A stretch of 64,000 nucleotides of DNA, taken from contig JBBPIU010000001.1 of assembly GCA_038040245.1 (NCBI GenBank), positions 1 to 64,000 on the forward strand. The letters are read 5' to 3'. A program made the translations under genes and the position numbers. The notes beneath the pieces were generated by a model. That model saw only the letters and a program-made list of their open reading frames with translations. It did not search any database and had not been told where the DNA came from. This document shows positions 15,620 to 23,240 of this stretch, piece after piece. The stretch is from RBG-16-66-20 sp038040245. GTDB lineage: Bacteria > Pseudomonadota > Gammaproteobacteria > Burkholderiales > SG8-39. Position 1 is the first letter of the stretch. Every line of letters starts with the position of its first letter.

Positions 15620-17068
15620 ATGACGCTTGATCCCCACACCTGCTACCGGGCGCTTAAAGCGCGCGATGCGAGGTTCGACGGCCGCTTCTTCGTGGCGGTT
15701 TCTTCGACGCGCATCTATTGCCGTCCGGTGTGCACCGTCAAGCCGCCCAAGCGCGAGAACTGCCGTTTCTATCCCAGCGCGGCGGCCGCGGAGTCGGGCG
15801 GCTACCGGCCCTGCCTGCGCTGCCGGCCCGAGCTGGCGCCCGGCAACGCGAGCGTGGATGCGACCTCGCGCCTGGCGCAGGCCGCCGCCAGCCTGCTCGA
15901 GGACCGGACGCTGGACGAGGCAGGGCTGGACGCGGTCGCCTCGCACCTCGGCATCACCGACCGCCATCTGCGCCGCGCATTCGGCGCCGAGTTCGGCGTC
16001 TCGCCGGTGGAGTTCGCGCAGACGCAGCGTCTGCTGCTGGCCAAGCGCCTGCTGACCGACACCGCGCTGCCGGTCACCGAGATCGCGTTCGCGAGCGGCT
16101 TCGGCAGCCTGCGGCGCTTCAATGCGCTGTTCAAGCAGCGCTACCGTCTTCAGCCCAGTCAGCTGCGCCGCCACATGCGCGGCGGAGTACCGGCTGGCGC
16201 GGACGCGCTGCATTTCGAACTGAGCTTCCGTCCGCCTTACGACTGGGCCGCCATGAGAGCGTTCTTGTCCACGCGAGCGGTCGCCGGCGTCGAAGCGGTG
16301 GACGGCAGCTGCTACCGCCGCACGGTACGCATTCCGATCGACGGCAAGGATCACCTCGGCTGGATCGAGGTCGGGATGTCGCCGAAGAAGCCGACGCTGC
16401 GCGTGACAGTTTCCGCGTCGCTCGCCAAGGCGCTGCCGCCGGTGCTCTCCCGCGTCAAGGCACTGATGGACCTCGCTTGCCACCCCACCGAGGTGGCGCA
16501 AGCGCTCGGCGCCCTGGCGAGGAACCATCCTGGCTTGCGCGTGCCCGGCGCATTCGACGGTTTCGAAGTGGCGGTGCGCGCAATCCTAGGCCAGCAGGTG
16601 ACGGTCGCCGCGGCACGCACAGTCGCGGGCCGCTTCGCCGCGGCCTTTGGCGATCCTTTGGACACGCCTTCTAGTTCATTAAATAGAATTTTTCCTTCAG
16701 CTGAGCGCATCGCCGAGCTTCCCTATGGCCGCATCGCGCGCCTCGGCATGCCCGGCGCGCGCGCACGCACCGTCGTCGCACTCGCGCGCGCGGTGGCGGA
16801 CGGAGACCTTGTTCTGATGCCCAATGCCGATATCGAGGCGACGCTGGACAAGCTGCGCTCGCTGCCGGGCGTGGGCGAATGGACCGCGCAATACATCGCG
16901 ATGCGGGCGCTGGCCTGGCCGGATGCGTTTCCGCACACGGATCTGGGCGTGATGAAGGCGCTGGGCGAAACGCATGCGCGCCGCGTGCTCGCCGCCGCCG
17001 AAGCCTGGCGGCCCTGGCGCGCGTATGCGGTGATGCACCTCTGGCAATCTCTTCAAAAGAAGGAATGA
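15620..17068 (+). CDS. alkA: Ada-type regulatory domain fused to AlkA 3-methyladenine DNA glycosylase
   Basis: A 482-residue fusion. Residues 1-75 are the Ada zinc domain with Cys34, Cys38, Cys65 and Cys68; Cys34 (YCRPVC) is the methyl-accepting residue in the family. Residues 85-185 form an AraC-type HTH pair. Residues 190-480 are the AlkA glycosylase with a helix-hairpin-helix (LPGVGEWTAQYIAMRAL) and catalytic Asp441 (HTDLGV). Methyl-phosphotriester sensing, transcription control and base excision are thus in one chain. It overlaps ogt by the ATGA at 17065. A run of AT-rich codons at 16668-16705 stands out. Confidence 0.92.
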   Translation: MTLDPHTCYRALKARDARFDGRFFVAVSSTRIYCRPVCTVKPPKRENCRFYPSAAAAESGGYRPCLRCRPELAPGNASVDATSRLAQAAASLLEDRTLDEAGLDAVASHLGITDRHLRRAFGAEFGVSPVEFAQTQRLLLAKRLLTDTALPVTEIAFASGFGSLRRFNALFKQRYRLQPSQLRRHMRGGVPAGADALHFELSFRPPYDWAAMRAFLSTRAVAGVEAVDGSCYRRTVRIPIDGKDHLGWIEVGMSPKKPTLRVTVSASLAKALPPVLSRVKALMDLACHPTEVAQALGALARNHPGLRVPGAFDGFEVAVRAILGQQVTVAAARTVAGRFAAAFGDPLDTPSSSLNRIFPSAERIAELPYGRIARLGMPGARARTVVALARAVADGDLVLMPNADIEATLDKLRSLPGVGEWTAQYIAMRALAWPDAFPHTDLGVMKALGETHARRVLAAAEAWRPWRAYAVMHLWQSLQKKE

Positions 17069-17070
17069 AC

Positions 17071-17595
17071 ATGCGTTACTACGATAATTATGAAAGCCCG
17101 CAGGGCGGCATGCTGCTCGTCGCCAATGACAAGGGTCTCGCGGGAGTTTTCTTCAACCGCCAAAAGCATCACCCGAAACGGCAAGCGGACTGGAAGCAGG
17201 ATCCGCATCACCGTGTGCTGCAGCAGGCGAAGCGCGAACTCGCGGAGTATTTCTCCGGTAAGCGCAAGCGCTTCGAGGTCGCGCTTGCGCCGGAGGGCAC
17301 GCCGTTCCAGCGGGCGGTGTGGAAGGGGATCTCGACGGTCCGATTCGGCGAAACCATTACCTACGGCGAACTCGCGCGGCGGGCGGGATGCCCGGGCAGC
17401 GCGCGCGCCGCGGGCGCGGCGACCGGCCGCAATCCGATCGGCATCATCGTTCCCTGCCACCGCATCATGGGCGCGAACGGTGCCTTGACCGGCTACGCCG
17501 GGGGAATCGACCGCAAGCGTTCGCTGCTCGCGCTGGAGGGGGTCGGCCGGGATCTGCTCTCACACACGGGGACTCACCAAGCTCAGTTGACGTAG
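17071..17595 (+). CDS. ogt: Methylated-DNA--[protein]-cysteine S-methyltransferase
   Basis: A 174-residue suicide enzyme that removes alkyl groups from O6-methylguanine. The active motif is IVPCHRI with Cys129; the HTH region FGETITYGELARRAG and the C-terminal SLLALEG stretch are typical. The ATG at 17071 is preferred to the one at 17065 because the AAGGA ribosome site then has 6-base spacing. It is translationally coupled to the Ada-AlkA fusion and forms a two-gene alkylation-repair operon with it. Confidence 0.93.
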   Translation: MRYYDNYESPQGGMLLVANDKGLAGVFFNRQKHHPKRQADWKQDPHHRVLQQAKRELAEYFSGKRKRFEVALAPEGTPFQRAVWKGISTVRFGETITYGELARRAGCPGSARAAGAATGRNPIGIIVPCHRIMGANGALTGYAGGIDRKRSLLALEGVGRDLLSHTGTHQAQLT

Positions 17596-17600
17596 TCGCG

Positions 17601-17630
17601 AATGACCGCTTTCGGCCAAAAGCGGTCATT
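17601..17630. repeat. 30-bp palindromic repeat, copy 1
   Basis: AATGACCGCTTT and AAAGCGGTCATT are perfect 12-base arms around the loop CGGCCA. This is the clearest copy of a family that recurs at 19091, 20178, 20212, 20622, 20656 and 22209. A half copy (GGCCGCTTTCCGACCC) follows at 17631. It could also terminate ogt, but there is no T-run. Confidence 0.9.
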
Positions 17631-17754
17631 GGCCGCTTTCCGACCCAGACACCCTAGTTGCGCATTGCCGGCTCCTGCCGAACAGTCGGTCCCGCGGACG
17701 ACAGGGACACGGCGTATTTCTAGGGGCCAGTAGATATAAGGAATACGGCGCCTG

Positions 17755-18840
17755 CTACCGTGTGCCAGAAACTGTCCCCACCGCAGCGCTGGCTCGCTGG
17801 CATTCCGGCAAAGACATTTGCTGCCAAAAATTCTGGTCAATCCCGTCACCCATCTGCTTGAATGCCGCAGCGGCACTTGAATAGTCGCGCGCGAGGCACG
17901 AAAACATCGCAAAACCGTTGAAGTTCCACGAATCAGGAAAGCGCGCAATGATGTCCAGAAAGCCTTGGCGCATCAGTTTCCAGTCGAGCCGGGTTTGCTC
18001 GAACAACCCGTTTCCGTAGCTTCCGTAGATGTTCCAGTACAAGCGCGTATAGAGTCCGGCTCCTTCCTCGCCACGGGTCCGCGCCGCCGCATCGCGGGCA
18101 AAGGTGTCCATCGCCTCGAACGACCCGCCCCATCTCGGCTGCATACCGGAAAAGGCCGCGAGATATGCTTCGGGATAGTTCCGCCCGTTGGCGAGGAAAT
18201 CCTTGATCAAGCCCCCAAAAGCCGGCTGAGGCCATGATTGTGCCGAAGCTACTTTGAACATGTTTGAGAACCAGAGAGGGCTCTTGACACTCAGGTTTCG
18301 GGTCGATTCGAGCAACGCGCGAGCCTTAGCGAAGTTGGATTCAAACATCGGCCACGCCTCTGCGGGCACCGTGTCCGCGTAGCCTGAACCGCGGTAGAAC
18401 CAGGCCCGCCTCATTAAGTACGCGGCCTTGATGTTGATCGCATGCGGCGACCGGGGATATTTGGCGATCCAGGCATCTGCTTTGGCAGCAAGGGCATTCC
18501 ACCCCGGTTCGGCATCAGCATAATGTCGAGGAGACGGCACCTGGCAGTCGCAGCGGGTTTCGTAGAATTCCCGGGGAAATTGGATCACGAAGGCTGAGGA
18601 GAGCGCCGTTTCATAGATCGCGAGACGCCACTTGCCCGTCAAGGTTTTCAAGCGCCCGGTCGTGAACTCTTCGGCCATTCGCTCAAGACGGTCGAAATTG
18701 GAATCACGCCATGCCGTTTGCACTTCATAGATGATTTGATTCCTTAGCGCTCGGTCGGCGCCGACGAACGGACGTTTGTCCTGTGCGCTCGCGTGGAATC
18801 CCAGCAGCAGGCAGCACAGGCCGGCGATTATTGTTCGCAT
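17755..18840 (-). CDS. Secreted protein of unknown function (helical-repeat type)
   Basis: A 361-residue product with a clear signal peptide (MRTIIAGLCCLLLGFHASA). The mature part is rich in Trp, Ala and Tyr and consists of predicted helices resembling TPR-like scaffolds (RSPHAINIKAAYLMRRAW; LYTRLYWNIYGSYG). It resembles the DUF4034 family, but I am not certain. Base composition is lower in GC than its neighbours, suggesting acquisition. The last codons (VGTVSGTR) read through a GGGGACAG-type sequence that looks like part of a dispersed repeat. A 39-codon ORF lies 56 bases upstream on the same strand. Confidence 0.7.
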   Translation of the reverse strand: MRTIIAGLCCLLLGFHASAQDKRPFVGADRALRNQIIYEVQTAWRDSNFDRLERMAEEFTTGRLKTLTGKWRLAIYETALSSAFVIQFPREFYETRCDCQVPSPRHYADAEPGWNALAAKADAWIAKYPRSPHAINIKAAYLMRRAWFYRGSGYADTVPAEAWPMFESNFAKARALLESTRNLSVKSPLWFSNMFKVASAQSWPQPAFGGLIKDFLANGRNYPEAYLAAFSGMQPRWGGSFEAMDTFARDAAARTRGEEGAGLYTRLYWNIYGSYGNGLFEQTRLDWKLMRQGFLDIIARFPDSWNFNGFAMFSCLARDYSSAAAAFKQMGDGIDQNFWQQMSLPECQRASAAVGTVSGTR

Positions 18841-18896
18841 GTCACTCCCTCGTCTTATTCCGTTGAAAATTCCACTACAGGAGTCTCAAGACCGCC

Positions 18897-19016
18897 TTAC
18901 CAGGCACAGACGAACCTCAGGATGGCATCCGCCACTGTACCGAGCGTTATAGGGCCCCAGTCTTCTTCTCGGACGGATACGAAAATCAATCCAAGGCTGC
19001 CCGCACCACGTTCCAT
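18897..19016 (-). CDS. Small ORF with strong ribosome site (39 residues, unknown)
   Basis: The frame ATG...TAA encodes 39 residues starting MERGAGSLGLIFVSVREE and ending RFVCAW. It is preceded by AAAGGAGGG eight bases before the ATG, the best Shine-Dalgarno match in this accessory block. The product is acidic in the middle and hydrophobic at the end, too short for a membrane anchor with confidence. It may be a genuine small protein, a leader for the following 361-residue gene, or the remnant of a larger gene. No family recognised. Confidence 0.45.
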   Translation of the reverse strand: MERGAGSLGLIFVSVREEDWGPITLGTVADAILRFVCAW

Positions 19017-19090
19017 GAAATATCCCTCCTTTTTTCATGTTTCAGCCCTGGTTAACTTCCCGACGGGCCTGCCGAAAGGTGTATACGCTG

Positions 19091-19120
19091 AATGACCGCC
19101 TTCGGCCAAGAGCGGTCATT
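19091..19120. repeat. 30-bp palindromic repeat, copy 2
   Basis: AATGACCGC and GCGGTCATT form 9-base perfect arms around a partly paired centre with the loop CGGCCA as in copy 1. It lies 10 bases after the stop of the substrate-binding protein gene. With the small ORF at 18897-19016 it accounts for most of the 290-base stretch 18841-19130; nothing else was seen there. Confidence 0.88.
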
Positions 19121-19130
19121 TGCCGGCGCA

Positions 19131-20138
19131 TCACTGGATCACCTCGTCGGCCCGAACCAGCAGCGACTGCGGGATCGTGATGCCGAGCGCCTTCGCAGTT
19201 TTTAGGTTGATGACCAGCTCGAACTTCGTCGGCTGCTCCACGGGCAGGTCGGCGGGCTTGGCGCCTTTGAGAATCTTGTCCACGTAGGTAGCGGCGCGCC
19301 GATACATATCAGCAATGTTCGGTCCATAGGAAATAAGGCCACCGGCATCGACATACTCCCTCTGTGGGTACACTGCCGGCAGTTGGTTCTTTGCCGCCAG
19401 GTCCACGAGGCGTCTTCGCTCAATGGTGAACATGTTGCTTGCCAGCAAGGTCAGAGCACCCGCGCGCTCCCTGGTCATGTCCGAGAACGCCCTGTCGATA
19501 TCGGCGGGCCCTCGCGCCTCAACGAATTGAAGCCGCACCCCCAGCGCCCGTGCCGCGACTTCTGCTTCCTTCAGCATGTCCTTTTCCGTGCGTTCGCCGA
19601 TGGCACCTGGCTGCCAGAGGACAGCGACCCGACTGACCCCCGGAACGGCCTGCTTGAGCTGTTCCAGACGCTTGCCGACGAGCTCCGGGGCGAGGGCGGA
19701 CAACCCCGTGACATTGCCGCCCGGCCGCGCCAGGCTGGTGACGAGCCCGCTCGTCACCGGATCGCTAACACCAATGAAGACAATGGGGAGGGTCTTGGTC
19801 GCGTGCTTGGCGGCCAGGGCGTGGGGTGTGCCTGGGACCAGGATGATATCAACCTTGAGCGCAACCAGTTCGGCCGCAAGAGCGGGGAGTCGCTCGAGCT
19901 TCCCCTCGGCATATCGGTATTCCATCACGAGGTTGCGACCCTCGACGTAACCGAGGTCGCGCAGTCCTTGGAGTAAGGCCTCGACCGCGTGGGGGGCGAC
20001 AGGGGGGGCCCGGCTGTCCCTGAGCGCCAGGATGCCTATTCGAGCGATCTTGGCCGCCTGCTGGGCGTCGGCGGCGAGCGGCGCGGCGAGCAGCGCGCCC
20101 GCTGAAAGCAGAAACTTCCGGCGTCGGATTTGGCTCAT
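19131..20138 (-). CDS. ABC-type substrate-binding protein (TrpX/PF04392 family)
   Basis: A 335-residue periplasmic protein with a Tat-like signal (RRRKFLLSAGALLAAPLAADA). The mature part has the two-lobed pattern of the family: IGILALRD at the start, GLRDLGYVEGRNLVMEYRYAEG, PIVFIGVSDPVTSGLV, SLARPGGNVTGLS and a C-terminal NLKTAKALGITIP. No permease or ATPase gene is adjacent, so it is an orphan receptor here. Such orphans are abundant in Bradyrhizobium- and Burkholderiales-like genomes, and the ligand cannot be predicted. It is flanked on both sides by copies of the 30-bp palindromic repeat. Confidence 0.88.
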   Translation of the reverse strand: MSQIRRRKFLLSAGALLAAPLAADAQQAAKIARIGILALRDSRAPPVAPHAVEALLQGLRDLGYVEGRNLVMEYRYAEGKLERLPALAAELVALKVDIILVPGTPHALAAKHATKTLPIVFIGVSDPVTSGLVTSLARPGGNVTGLSALAPELVGKRLEQLKQAVPGVSRVAVLWQPGAIGERTEKDMLKEAEVAARALGVRLQFVEARGPADIDRAFSDMTRERAGALTLLASNMFTIERRRLVDLAAKNQLPAVYPQREYVDAGGLISYGPNIADMYRRAATYVDKILKGAKPADLPVEQPTKFELVINLKTAKALGITIPQSLLVRADEVIQ

Positions 20139-20177
20139 GTTCCCCCTGTCGACGAGCTGCCGGAAAGTCTACGCTTC

Positions 20178-20241
20178 AATGTCCGCTATGGGTCGAAAGC
20201 GGTCATTGGCAAATCTCGGCTATCGGCCAAGAGCAGGCACT
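20178..20241. repeat. 30-bp palindromic repeat, copies 3 and 4 (tandem)
   Basis: A good copy (20178-20207; AATGTCCGCTATGGGTCG then AAAGCGGTCATT) is followed after 4 bases by a degenerate copy (20212-20241) that keeps the length and the GGCCAAGAGC centre. The 4-base spacing matches the tandem pair at 20622-20685. Confidence 0.82.
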
Positions 20242-20298
20242 GGTGAGCCGTTACGTCTACCCCCGGCGAATCTCCGAGCCGCGCTACGACGATCGACG

Positions 20299-20562
20299 CT
20301 ACCTCAGGATACAAATTTCCGGCTTACCGACTACGCCAGCGTTTTTCATGGCTTTACGTAGGCCCGGGTTGGAAGCAAACCCCTTTGCTTTTTTTAGGTC
20401 GCTTGCTTGAAACAGAATAAACACCTCTCTCGGGTTCCTAACGCTTCGAAGCAGAGTCTTTTCCCTCAAACCTGCTTTCCTCCGGGCATGCGAATGAGCG
20501 TCATAGCCGCGCTTCCATTTGGCGAAATTAGCGACCTTGTGACGAATAAGAAGATATGCCAT
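20299..20562 (-). CDS. Small ABM-like protein
   Basis: An 87-residue protein beginning MAYLLIRHKVANFAKWKRGY. The pattern (strand, then a W/K-rich helix, then VFILFQASDLKKAKGF and a final strand) resembles ferredoxin-like dimeric alpha-beta barrels of the antibiotic-biosynthesis-monooxygenase group. No catalytic residues can be assigned. The ATG at 20562 is chosen because AGGAGA lies 6 bases upstream; the frame extends to 20610 without a ribosome site. It stands alone between repeats. Confidence 0.7.
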   Translation of the reverse strand: MAYLLIRHKVANFAKWKRGYDAHSHARRKAGLREKTLLRSVRNPREVFILFQASDLKKAKGFASNPGLRKAMKNAGVVGKPEICILR

Positions 20563-20621
20563 GGGTTCTCCTGTCGTTAATGTTGACCTGCCCGCCAATA
20601 ATAGCGCCAACGAGATCAGGG

Positions 20622-20685
20622 TAAGTCTGCTTCGGGTGGAAAGCGGTCATTCGCGAATGTCTGCTTGCGGCCACAAGCGGTCATT
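20622..20685. repeat. 30-bp palindromic repeat, copies 5 and 6 (tandem)
   Basis: A degenerate copy (20622-20651, ending AAAGCGGTCATT) and a better copy (20656-20685, AATGTCTGCTTG...CAAGCGGTCATT) are 4 bases apart. The 220 bases between 20563 and 20782 hold nothing else convincing. Confidence 0.82.
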
Positions 20686-20782
20686 CAAGCAGGTCCGCTT
20701 CGTGCTCCTTTACGGACGAACCGCGAGCTGGAGGCGATGCGCGCCGGGAAGATTATTTCCAGCGCCACCTAAAACCGGAAGT

Positions 20783-22078
20783 TCAGTTCTTCAATGCGCG
20801 ATAGACGTGCTCGCGCAAGACCAGCCGCTGCCCGCTGTTTAAGGGCGAGGGCGCCTGCAGCATGAGTATCGCGAACATCCGTTCCTTGGGGTCGATCCAG
20901 AAAAAAGTGCCCTGAGCACCTGCCCAGGAGTAGTCCCCGATCGAGCCCGGCACCTTGTTCTTCCCTTCGCTTGTCCGGACAGCGAAGCCGAGGCCGAATC
21001 CCTGCCCATTTTCCGGTGTGGGCGCGGTGACGCCAATCGCATTCCAGCTCGGGGGCGCGGGCGTGTCAGGCGTTAGATGGTTGGAATGCATGATATCGAT
21101 CGTTCCCGGGGCGACGAGGCGCACGCCGTCGAGCGAGCCGCGATTGAGCAGCATCTGGCAGAAGCGGGCGTAGTCCGCGGCGGTGGAGACGAGTCCGTGA
21201 CCTCCCGGAGTCCAGCGCGGCTTCTCCGTCACGACCGGGAAGACGGGCCGCTTGCCTGTTGCGGCAATGACCTGGGGCTCGGCGATCCGTCCGTGCCGGG
21301 GAGCGTCAACCCAGTAGCCGGTCTCGCTCATGCGCAGCGGCTTCAGGATCCGCTCGTGGACGAAGCGATCCATTTCCATGCCGGACACCACTTCCACCAC
21401 TCGAGCCAGGACGTCTGTCGACATGCTGTAGTCCCACCTCGTGCCGGGGTGGAACTGCAGGGGAAGCTTGGCCAGTTTGGTGGTGAACTCGGCGCTCGAC
21501 TGGGCCGGATCGAAAAGCTTTGATCCGTTGTAAAGGTCTTTCACCATGGATTTTCCGATGAATCCATAGGTGATGCCCGAGGTGTGCCGCAGAAGGTCCA
21601 AAAGCGTCATTTCATTCTTGGCCGCCTCGATGACGAGCTGAAGCTTGCCCGAGCCATCCGGTTTCTCGACGCCGACCTTTTGGTCCTTGAACTCGGGGAG
21701 ATAGCGCGACACCGGATCGGTGATCTTCAGCTTGCCCTCCTCCGCAAGCATCATGATCGAAAGCGAAGTGAGCGGCTTCGTCATCGACGCCATCCTGAAG
21801 AGCGCATCCTTGGTCATCGGCGACTTCGCTTCGCGGTCGCGATATCCGATCGCATCGAACCAGGCGATCTTGTTATCCCGGGCGACCAGGATGACCACGC
21901 CGGGCAACTCACCGGAATCAACCTTGGCCTGGAAAGCAGTCGAAAGCTCTTTCAGCCGCTGCGACGAAAGTCCAACTTCCTCGGGCGTGCCCGCCGTCTG
22001 CAGCACCGGTGATGCGCAACCGAAAAGCGCAAGCGCGAAGACGAAAAGGAACGCGAAAGTGCGGGACGTGCGGACCAT
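20783..22078 (-). CDS. Serine hydrolase, class C beta-lactamase / esterase family
   Basis: A 431-residue lipoprotein-like hydrolase. The N-terminal hydrophobic segment ends in a possible lipobox (LFGC, Cys21). The catalytic SxxK motif is SMTK with Ser98 and Lys101 (FRMASMTKPLTSL); the Tyr motif is YSM at Tyr217 (WDYSMSTDVLARV), and GAQGTFFW lies near the C-terminus. The YSM instead of YxN is more like family VIII esterases (EstB) than true beta-lactamases, so a role as esterase or peptidase is more likely than drug resistance. It stands alone, flanked by repeats. Confidence 0.88.
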   Translation of the reverse strand: MVRTSRTFAFLFVFALALFGCASPVLQTAGTPEEVGLSSQRLKELSTAFQAKVDSGELPGVVILVARDNKIAWFDAIGYRDREAKSPMTKDALFRMASMTKPLTSLSIMMLAEEGKLKITDPVSRYLPEFKDQKVGVEKPDGSGKLQLVIEAAKNEMTLLDLLRHTSGITYGFIGKSMVKDLYNGSKLFDPAQSSAEFTTKLAKLPLQFHPGTRWDYSMSTDVLARVVEVVSGMEMDRFVHERILKPLRMSETGYWVDAPRHGRIAEPQVIAATGKRPVFPVVTEKPRWTPGGHGLVSTAADYARFCQMLLNRGSLDGVRLVAPGTIDIMHSNHLTPDTPAPPSWNAIGVTAPTPENGQGFGLGFAVRTSEGKNKVPGSIGDYSWAGAQGTFFWIDPKERMFAILMLQAPSPLNSGQRLVLREHVYRALKN

Positions 22079-22208
22079 GGCTCCCCCTTGTGTCTATTCC
22101 GTTTGATCAATATACCTTTGCCGGTAAATCGAGTCCATGACCAGGCAGGAGCATGAGAACGACGTGTTCTGTCCCTATTTTTCGTCGAGCAGCCTGACGT
22201 TCCCCTGA

Positions 22209-22238
22209 ATGTCCGCTATGGGTCGAAAGCGGTCATTC
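22209..22238. repeat. 30-bp palindromic repeat, copy 7
   Basis: The 30 bases are identical to copy 3 (20178-20207). It lies 39 bases downstream of the stop of the dehydratase gene and marks the end of the repeat-bearing block. A sequence resembling a TCTGTCCC half-element lies just upstream (near 22170). Confidence 0.88.
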
Positions 22239-22277
22239 AACCCCCTGATCGGCGCATGCCGAATCCGGCTGCGCGCA

Positions 22278-23237
22278 TCAGCCGGACAGCGCGCTTATGT
22301 AAGCCTCGCGATCGATGTTGCCGCCCGAGGCGATGACGGCGAAGCGCTTGCCCTTTTTCGCCCCGTCCTTAAGCAGCGCGGCGAGCGGCGCGGCCCCTGC
22401 GCCTTCGATCAGGTTGTGGGTGTCGGTGTAGAAGTGCCGCACCGCCGCCTTCACCTCGTTGTCGCTCACGCGCACGATGCGTTCGGCACCGGCGCGGATG
22501 ATTTCCAGCGCGGCCGGCACCGGCACCCGCACCGCCATGCCGTCGGCAAAGGTATTCGCGCTCGGGGTCTCGACCGGTTTTCCGGCGTCGAAGGAAAGCG
22601 CGTAGCAGTCCGCGTTCGCCGACACCACGCCGATGATCTTGGTCTTCAGGCCGAGCGCGTCGCGCCAGGCGATCAGGCCGCTGATGCCGGAGCCGCAGCC
22701 GATCGGCACGTACACCGCATCCAGGTCCGCCACCGCCGAAAAGAGCTCGAATGCGTAGCTGCCCACGCCGGCGACCAGTTCGGCATGGAACGGGCCGATG
22801 GATTCCAGCCCCTGCGTCGCGGCGAGCTTCGCCGCGTGCTCGCGCGCTTCGTCGAAATCGCGGCCGTACTCGATGAGTTCCGCGCCCCAGGCGCGCATTG
22901 CGGCGTTCTTGTCGCCGCTGTTGCCGTGCGGCACCACGATCACGGTGCGCACGCCATGGCGCCGGCCGCTCCAGGCGAGGCTCTGGCCGTGATTGCCGCG
23001 CGTCGCGCTGATGACACCGGACAGCTTCGGATTGGCGCGCTTCAGGGCATCGATCATCACGATGCCGCCGCGGATCTTGAACGCGCCGGTGGCGGTGTGG
23101 TTCTCGTGCTTGACCCAGACTTCGCGGCCGGCACGCTGGTTCAGCAGCGGCCAGGAGAGCTGCGGTGTCGGCGGCATGACGGAATGGACCAGACGTGCCG
23201 CCTCGTCGAGGTCTTTCCTTGTCAGATTGAAGTTCAA
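22278..23237 (-). CDS. Threonine dehydratase-like PLP enzyme
   Basis: A 319-residue fold-type II PLP enzyme. The cofactor lysine is in the typical context KHENHTATGAFKIRGG, and the phosphate-binding loop is the Gly-rich PIGCGSGISG. ASGGNID near the C-terminus contacts the pyridine ring. It lacks the C-terminal ACT-like regulatory domain of biosynthetic IlvA, so it belongs to the short catabolic threonine/serine dehydratases. It begins 3 bases after the paaK stop, so it is probably co-transcribed with paaG-paaK, though it has no known role in phenylacetate degradation. Confidence 0.88.
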   Translation of the reverse strand: MNFNLTRKDLDEAARLVHSVMPPTPQLSWPLLNQRAGREVWVKHENHTATGAFKIRGGIVMIDALKRANPKLSGVISATRGNHGQSLAWSGRRHGVRTVIVVPHGNSGDKNAAMRAWGAELIEYGRDFDEAREHAAKLAATQGLESIGPFHAELVAGVGSYAFELFSAVADLDAVYVPIGCGSGISGLIAWRDALGLKTKIIGVVSANADCYALSFDAGKPVETPSANTFADGMAVRVPVPAALEIIRAGAERIVRVSDNEVKAAVRHFYTDTHNLIEGAGAAPLAALLKDGAKKGKRFAVIASGGNIDREAYISALSG

Positions 23238-23240
23238 GGT

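Noticed and set aside
15455..16528. The 5' extension of the fadH frame, which would make a 1023-residue protein
   Set aside because: It is antisense to the Ada-AlkA fusion gene, has no domain features, and FadH homologues begin at 15454.
18793..19095. Plus-strand frame of 100 codons in the longest intergenic stretch
   Set aside because: No ribosome site and no family feature; the opposite-strand 39-codon frame has the better signal.
20783..22078. Serine hydrolase as an antibiotic-resistance beta-lactamase
   Set aside because: The second motif is YSM, not YxN, and the protein looks like a family VIII esterase lipoprotein; resistance cannot be inferred.
17601..22238. The 30-bp repeats as a CRISPR array
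   Set aside because: Copies are scattered over 4.6 kb with genes between them, the tandem pairs are only 4 bases apart, and no cas genes are present.
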